Shown here: positions 6,341 to 8,730 of the stretch, piece by piece
Layout: each line of letters starts with the position of its first letter
How positions within the stretch are numbered: position 1 is the stretch's first letter
Origin: Candidatus Scatousia excrementipullorum
Lineage (GTDB): Bacteria > Cyanobacteriota > Vampirovibrionia > Gastranaerophilales > Gastranaerophilaceae
Assembly: GCA_017694215.1 (NCBI GenBank)
Contig: JADIND010000102.1
Location: 1 to 8,730, forward strand
Direction of reading: 5' to 3'
DNA length: 8,730 nt
The notes under the pieces: generated by a model
The model's database searches: none
What the model was told of the DNA's origin: nothing
Seen by the model: only the letters and a program-made list of their open reading frames with translations
Translations under genes and position numbers: made by a program

Positions 6341-8730
6341 TCAAACCAAACCTTCATCCGGCCCGTTCATAACCTGAATACCAAATTTTGTTCTGAACAG
6401 ATGTTTTACCGTGTCGCCCTGAATTTCAAACATCATTTTATTAAATAAATCATATGCTTCACGTTTATATTCAATCAACGGATCTTTTTGTCCGTAAGCT
6501 CTTAAACCGATACCTTCGCGTAGCATGTCGATATTGTGAAGGTGGTCAATCCATTTGTTGTCAACAACACGCAGAAGAATATCTTTTTCAAGATTTCTTA
6601 TGACATTGTTGCTTGAAAACGGAGTTTGCGGAACAAAATCAGGATCGTATTTTGAAACGACATCGTTATAGAAATTGATTACTTCTTCTTCATGAGTTCT
6701 GTATGCCTGAATTGCGAAGTCTTTGAGTTTATTATAAATTGCATCAAATCTCAGACCCTGAATATCATTTACCGTAAAATAACTCAGCTGCGGAATTATT
6801 GAATGAAGTTCTTTAATCATTCTCTGCAGGTCTTCAAAAATATATTCTTCCGGATTCTGGTCAGAGGCAATATAACTTCCGATAAGTCTTTCTATTTCTT
6901 TTCCAATCATATAGTAAATATCTTCACTCAAATCCTGACCGAAAAGAACTTTGCGGCGTTGAGCATAGAATTTTTCACGCTGAATATTCATAACGTCATC
7001 GTATTCAAGTACACTTTTTCTTATATCAAAGTGATAAGTTTCAACTTTTTTCTGAGCGGATTGAATTTGTCTTGTAATAAGCGGATGTTCTATAGCCATT
7101 GTTTCTTCAACATTCAGAGCATTCATTAATGTTGTAATCTTATCACCGCCGAAAATTCTCATAAGGTTATCTTCCAGAGAAAGGAAAAATCTTGTAGAAC
7201 CAGGGTCTCCCTGTCGTGCTGCACGACCTCTCAACTGGTTGTCTATACGTCTTGATTCATGGCGTTCTGTACCTATTACATGAAGTCCGCCAGCTTCAAC
7301 AACTTTTGCGTGTTCTGCTTCCGTAATCTTTTTAGCCGCAGCCATTGCTTCATTTTTCTTTTCTTCATAATCAGGTGAATCCGGAGTAATCCCCTGCTGT
7401 TCCAGGGCTTCTTTTGCAAGAAATTCCGCATTACCGCCTAAAAGAATATCTGTACCGCGGCCTGCCATATTGGTTGCGATGGTAACTGCTCCGACACGGC
7501 CGGCCTGTGCAATAATATAGGCTTCTTTTTCGTGGTGTTTTGCATTAAGAACATTATGCTTAATACCGCGTTGAGTCAATAGATGCGAAACATATTCGGA
7601 TTTTTCAATACTGATTGTACCGACAAGAACAGGTCTGCCGATTTTGTGCTGTGCGATAATATCTTCTACTACAGCATTGAATTTTGCACGTTCGTTTTTA
7701 TAAATTACATCAGGGTAGTTGATTCTGATATCAGGTTTATTGGTCGGAATAGTCGTAACTTCAAGATTATAAATTTTCCCGAACTCTGCTTCTTCCGTCA
7801 TTGCAGTACCTGTCATACCCGATAATTTCGGATATAGTCTGAACAGGTTCTGAAAAGTTATGCTTGCAAGAGTCTGCGTTTCATCCTGAATATCAACGCC
7901 TTCTTTAGCTTCAATAGCCTGATGAAGTCCGTCAGACCAGCGTCTGCCTTCCATAATTCTTCCGGTAAATTCATCAACAATCATAACCTCATTGTTTCTT
8001 ACAACATAATCAGTGTCTTTGATGAATAATTCTTTTGCCTTCAAAGCCTGCAGAAGATGGTGTGCATACTGCGTATTAATATCAAACAAATCTTTAATCT
8101 GCAGAAGTTCCTGAGCTTTGTCAATACCGTCTTCTGTCAGAATTACGTTTTTATTTTTTTCATCTACTTCGTAATCTTTATCTTTGGTTAATTTAGGGGC
8201 AATCGTTGCCATAACCCTGTAAAGCTCGGCCGATTTTTCCAGTCTTCCGCTGATGATTAAAGGAGTTCTGGCCTCATCAATCAAGATACTGTCAACTTCA
8301 TCAATAATTGCGTAATTATAAGGTCTTTGAACAAGTGCATCCGGACTTTGAGCCATATTGTCACGCAGATAATCAAACCCGAATTCGTTATTGGTACCAT
8401 ACGTAATATCGCAATCATATGCGTGTTTTTTTGCAGCAAAATCATCCATTGTGCGGCCGCCTGAAAGAATCACTCCTACAGAAAGCCCTAAGAATTTATA
8501 AATCTTCCCCATCCATTCACTGTCACGTTTTGCCAGATAATCGTTAACGGTAATGACATGAACACCTTTACCGGTCAATGCATTAAGATATGCCGGAAGT
8601 GTTGCAACAAGAGTTTTACCTTCACCAGTTCTCATCTCTGCAATATGACCGTTATGCAAAAAATATCCGCCGATAAGCTGTACATCAAAATGACGCATAT
8701 TTAAAACTCTTTTACCTGCTTCTCTGACTG
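6341..8730 (-). CDS. secA: Protein translocase subunit SecA (N-terminal end outside window)
   Basis: SecA is the ATPase motor that drives unfolded preproteins through the SecYEG channel. The frame runs off the right edge: the visible protein begins VREAGKRVLNMRHFDVQL, which aligns with about residue 75 of typical SecA, so the ATG at 8698 is internal. Of 795 visible residues: Walker A RTGEGKT (33-39), Walker B-like DEVD (143-146) and DEART (151-155), the preprotein-binding domain roughly 160-300, MTGTA (305-309), TNMAGRGTDI (419-428), QLRGRAARQGDPG (498-510) in the second nucleotide-binding fold, and the helical scaffold/wing with LREGIGLRAYGQKDPL (736-751). Full length would be about 870. It ends soon after, at NGPDEGLV with a TGA stop, without the C-terminal linker and CxCxSGKKYKxCH zinc-binding motif of E. 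coli or Bacillus SecA; cyanobacterial and plastid SecA also lack it. It converges on the GH13 gene; its promoter is not in the window. Confidence 0.97.
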   Translation of the reverse strand, partial: VREAGKRVLNMRHFDVQLIGGYFLHNGHIAEMRTGEGKTLVATLPAYLNALTGKGVHVITVNDYLAKRDSEWMGKIYKFLGLSVGVILSGGRTMDDFAAKKHAYDCDITYGTNNEFGFDYLRDNMAQSPDALVQRPYNYAIIDEVDSILIDEARTPLIISGRLEKSAELYRVMATIAPKLTKDKDYEVDEKNKNVILTEDGIDKAQELLQIKDLFDINTQYAHHLLQALKAKELFIKDTDYVVRNNEVMIVDEFTGRIMEGRRWSDGLHQAIEAKEGVDIQDETQTLASITFQNLFRLYPKLSGMTGTAMTEEAEFGKIYNLEVTTIPTNKPDIRINYPDVIYKNERAKFNAVVEDIIAQHKIGRPVLVGTISIEKSEYVSHLLTQRGIKHNVLNAKHHEKEAYIIAQAGRVGAVTIATNMAGRGTDILLGGNAEFLAKEALEQQGITPDSPDYEEKKNEAMAAAKKITEAEHAKVVEAGGLHVIGTERHESRRIDNQLRGRAARQGDPGSTRFFLSLEDNLMRIFGGDKITTLMNALNVEETMAIEHPLITRQIQSAQKKVETYHFDIRKSVLEYDDVMNIQREKFYAQRRKVLFGQDLSEDIYYMIGKEIERLIGSYIASDQNPEEYIFEDLQRMIKELHSIIPQLSYFTVNDIQGLRFDAIYNKLKDFAIQAYRTHEEEVINFYNDVVSKYDPDFVPQTPFSSNNVIRNLEKDILLRVVDNKWIDHLHNIDMLREGIGLRAYGQKDPLIEYKREAYDLFNKMMFEIQGDTVKHLFRTKFGIQVMNGPDEGLV

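Noticed and set aside
6803..7825. Plus-strand frames inside secA (6803-7129 and 7583-7825)
   Set aside because: They are antisense to highly conserved SecA coding sequence; their Phe/Ile-rich translation is what the opposite strand of AT-rich genes gives.
1..8730. A multi-gene operon or defence/biosynthetic system
   Set aside because: Gene directions alternate (+, -, +, -) with a terminator between each convergent pair, so no two genes share a transcript in the window, and three of the four are housekeeping genes.

Overview
The window is low-GC bacterial DNA holding four protein-coding genes. Two are cut by the window edges. There is no RNA gene, mobile element or CRISPR array that I can support. 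Left to right it holds: the 3' end of mutL (+, 1-345); ahcY, S-adenosylhomocysteine hydrolase (-, 415-1680); a very large glycoside hydrolase family 13 (alpha-amylase family) protein (+, 1877-6256); and secA, the protein-export ATPase, with its N-terminal end missing beyond the right edge (-, 6341-8730).

Organism: AhcY is of the short type with a GTGQS signature and a C-terminus ending near NSW. From memory it closely resembles cyanobacterial AhcY. SecA lacks the C-terminal zinc-binding tail, as cyanobacterial and plastid SecA do. The low GC, the absence of any photosynthesis gene, and a short N-terminal 'NFKG' motif on the amylase-like protein suggest a non-photosynthetic relative of cyanobacteria (Vampirovibrionia/Melainabacteria, for example gut Gastranaerophilales). 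This is an inference, not something shown by the window.

Layout: mutL and ahcY converge on one bidirectional hairpin terminator (366-396). ahcY and the GH13 gene diverge from a 196-bp AT-rich region. That region carries a good sigma-70 promoter for ahcY, two TTTTGTACA repeats in the ahcY leader, and two nearly identical 14-bp palindromes exactly 20 bp apart that look like a tandem operator. The GH13 gene and secA converge on a second bidirectional terminator (6277-6309). The GH13 gene is therefore probably transcribed alone.

Three genes are housekeeping: DNA mismatch repair, the activated methyl cycle and Sec export. The unusual item is the 1459-residue GH13 protein. All catalytic residues of the family are visible, but the barrel motifs are pushed apart by long insertions (about 340 residues between regions V and II, and about 200 between region IV and the beta-8 motif). 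Region I is non-canonical, there is no signal peptide, and there is a strongly basic C-terminal tail. I see no functional link between these four genes beyond adjacency.
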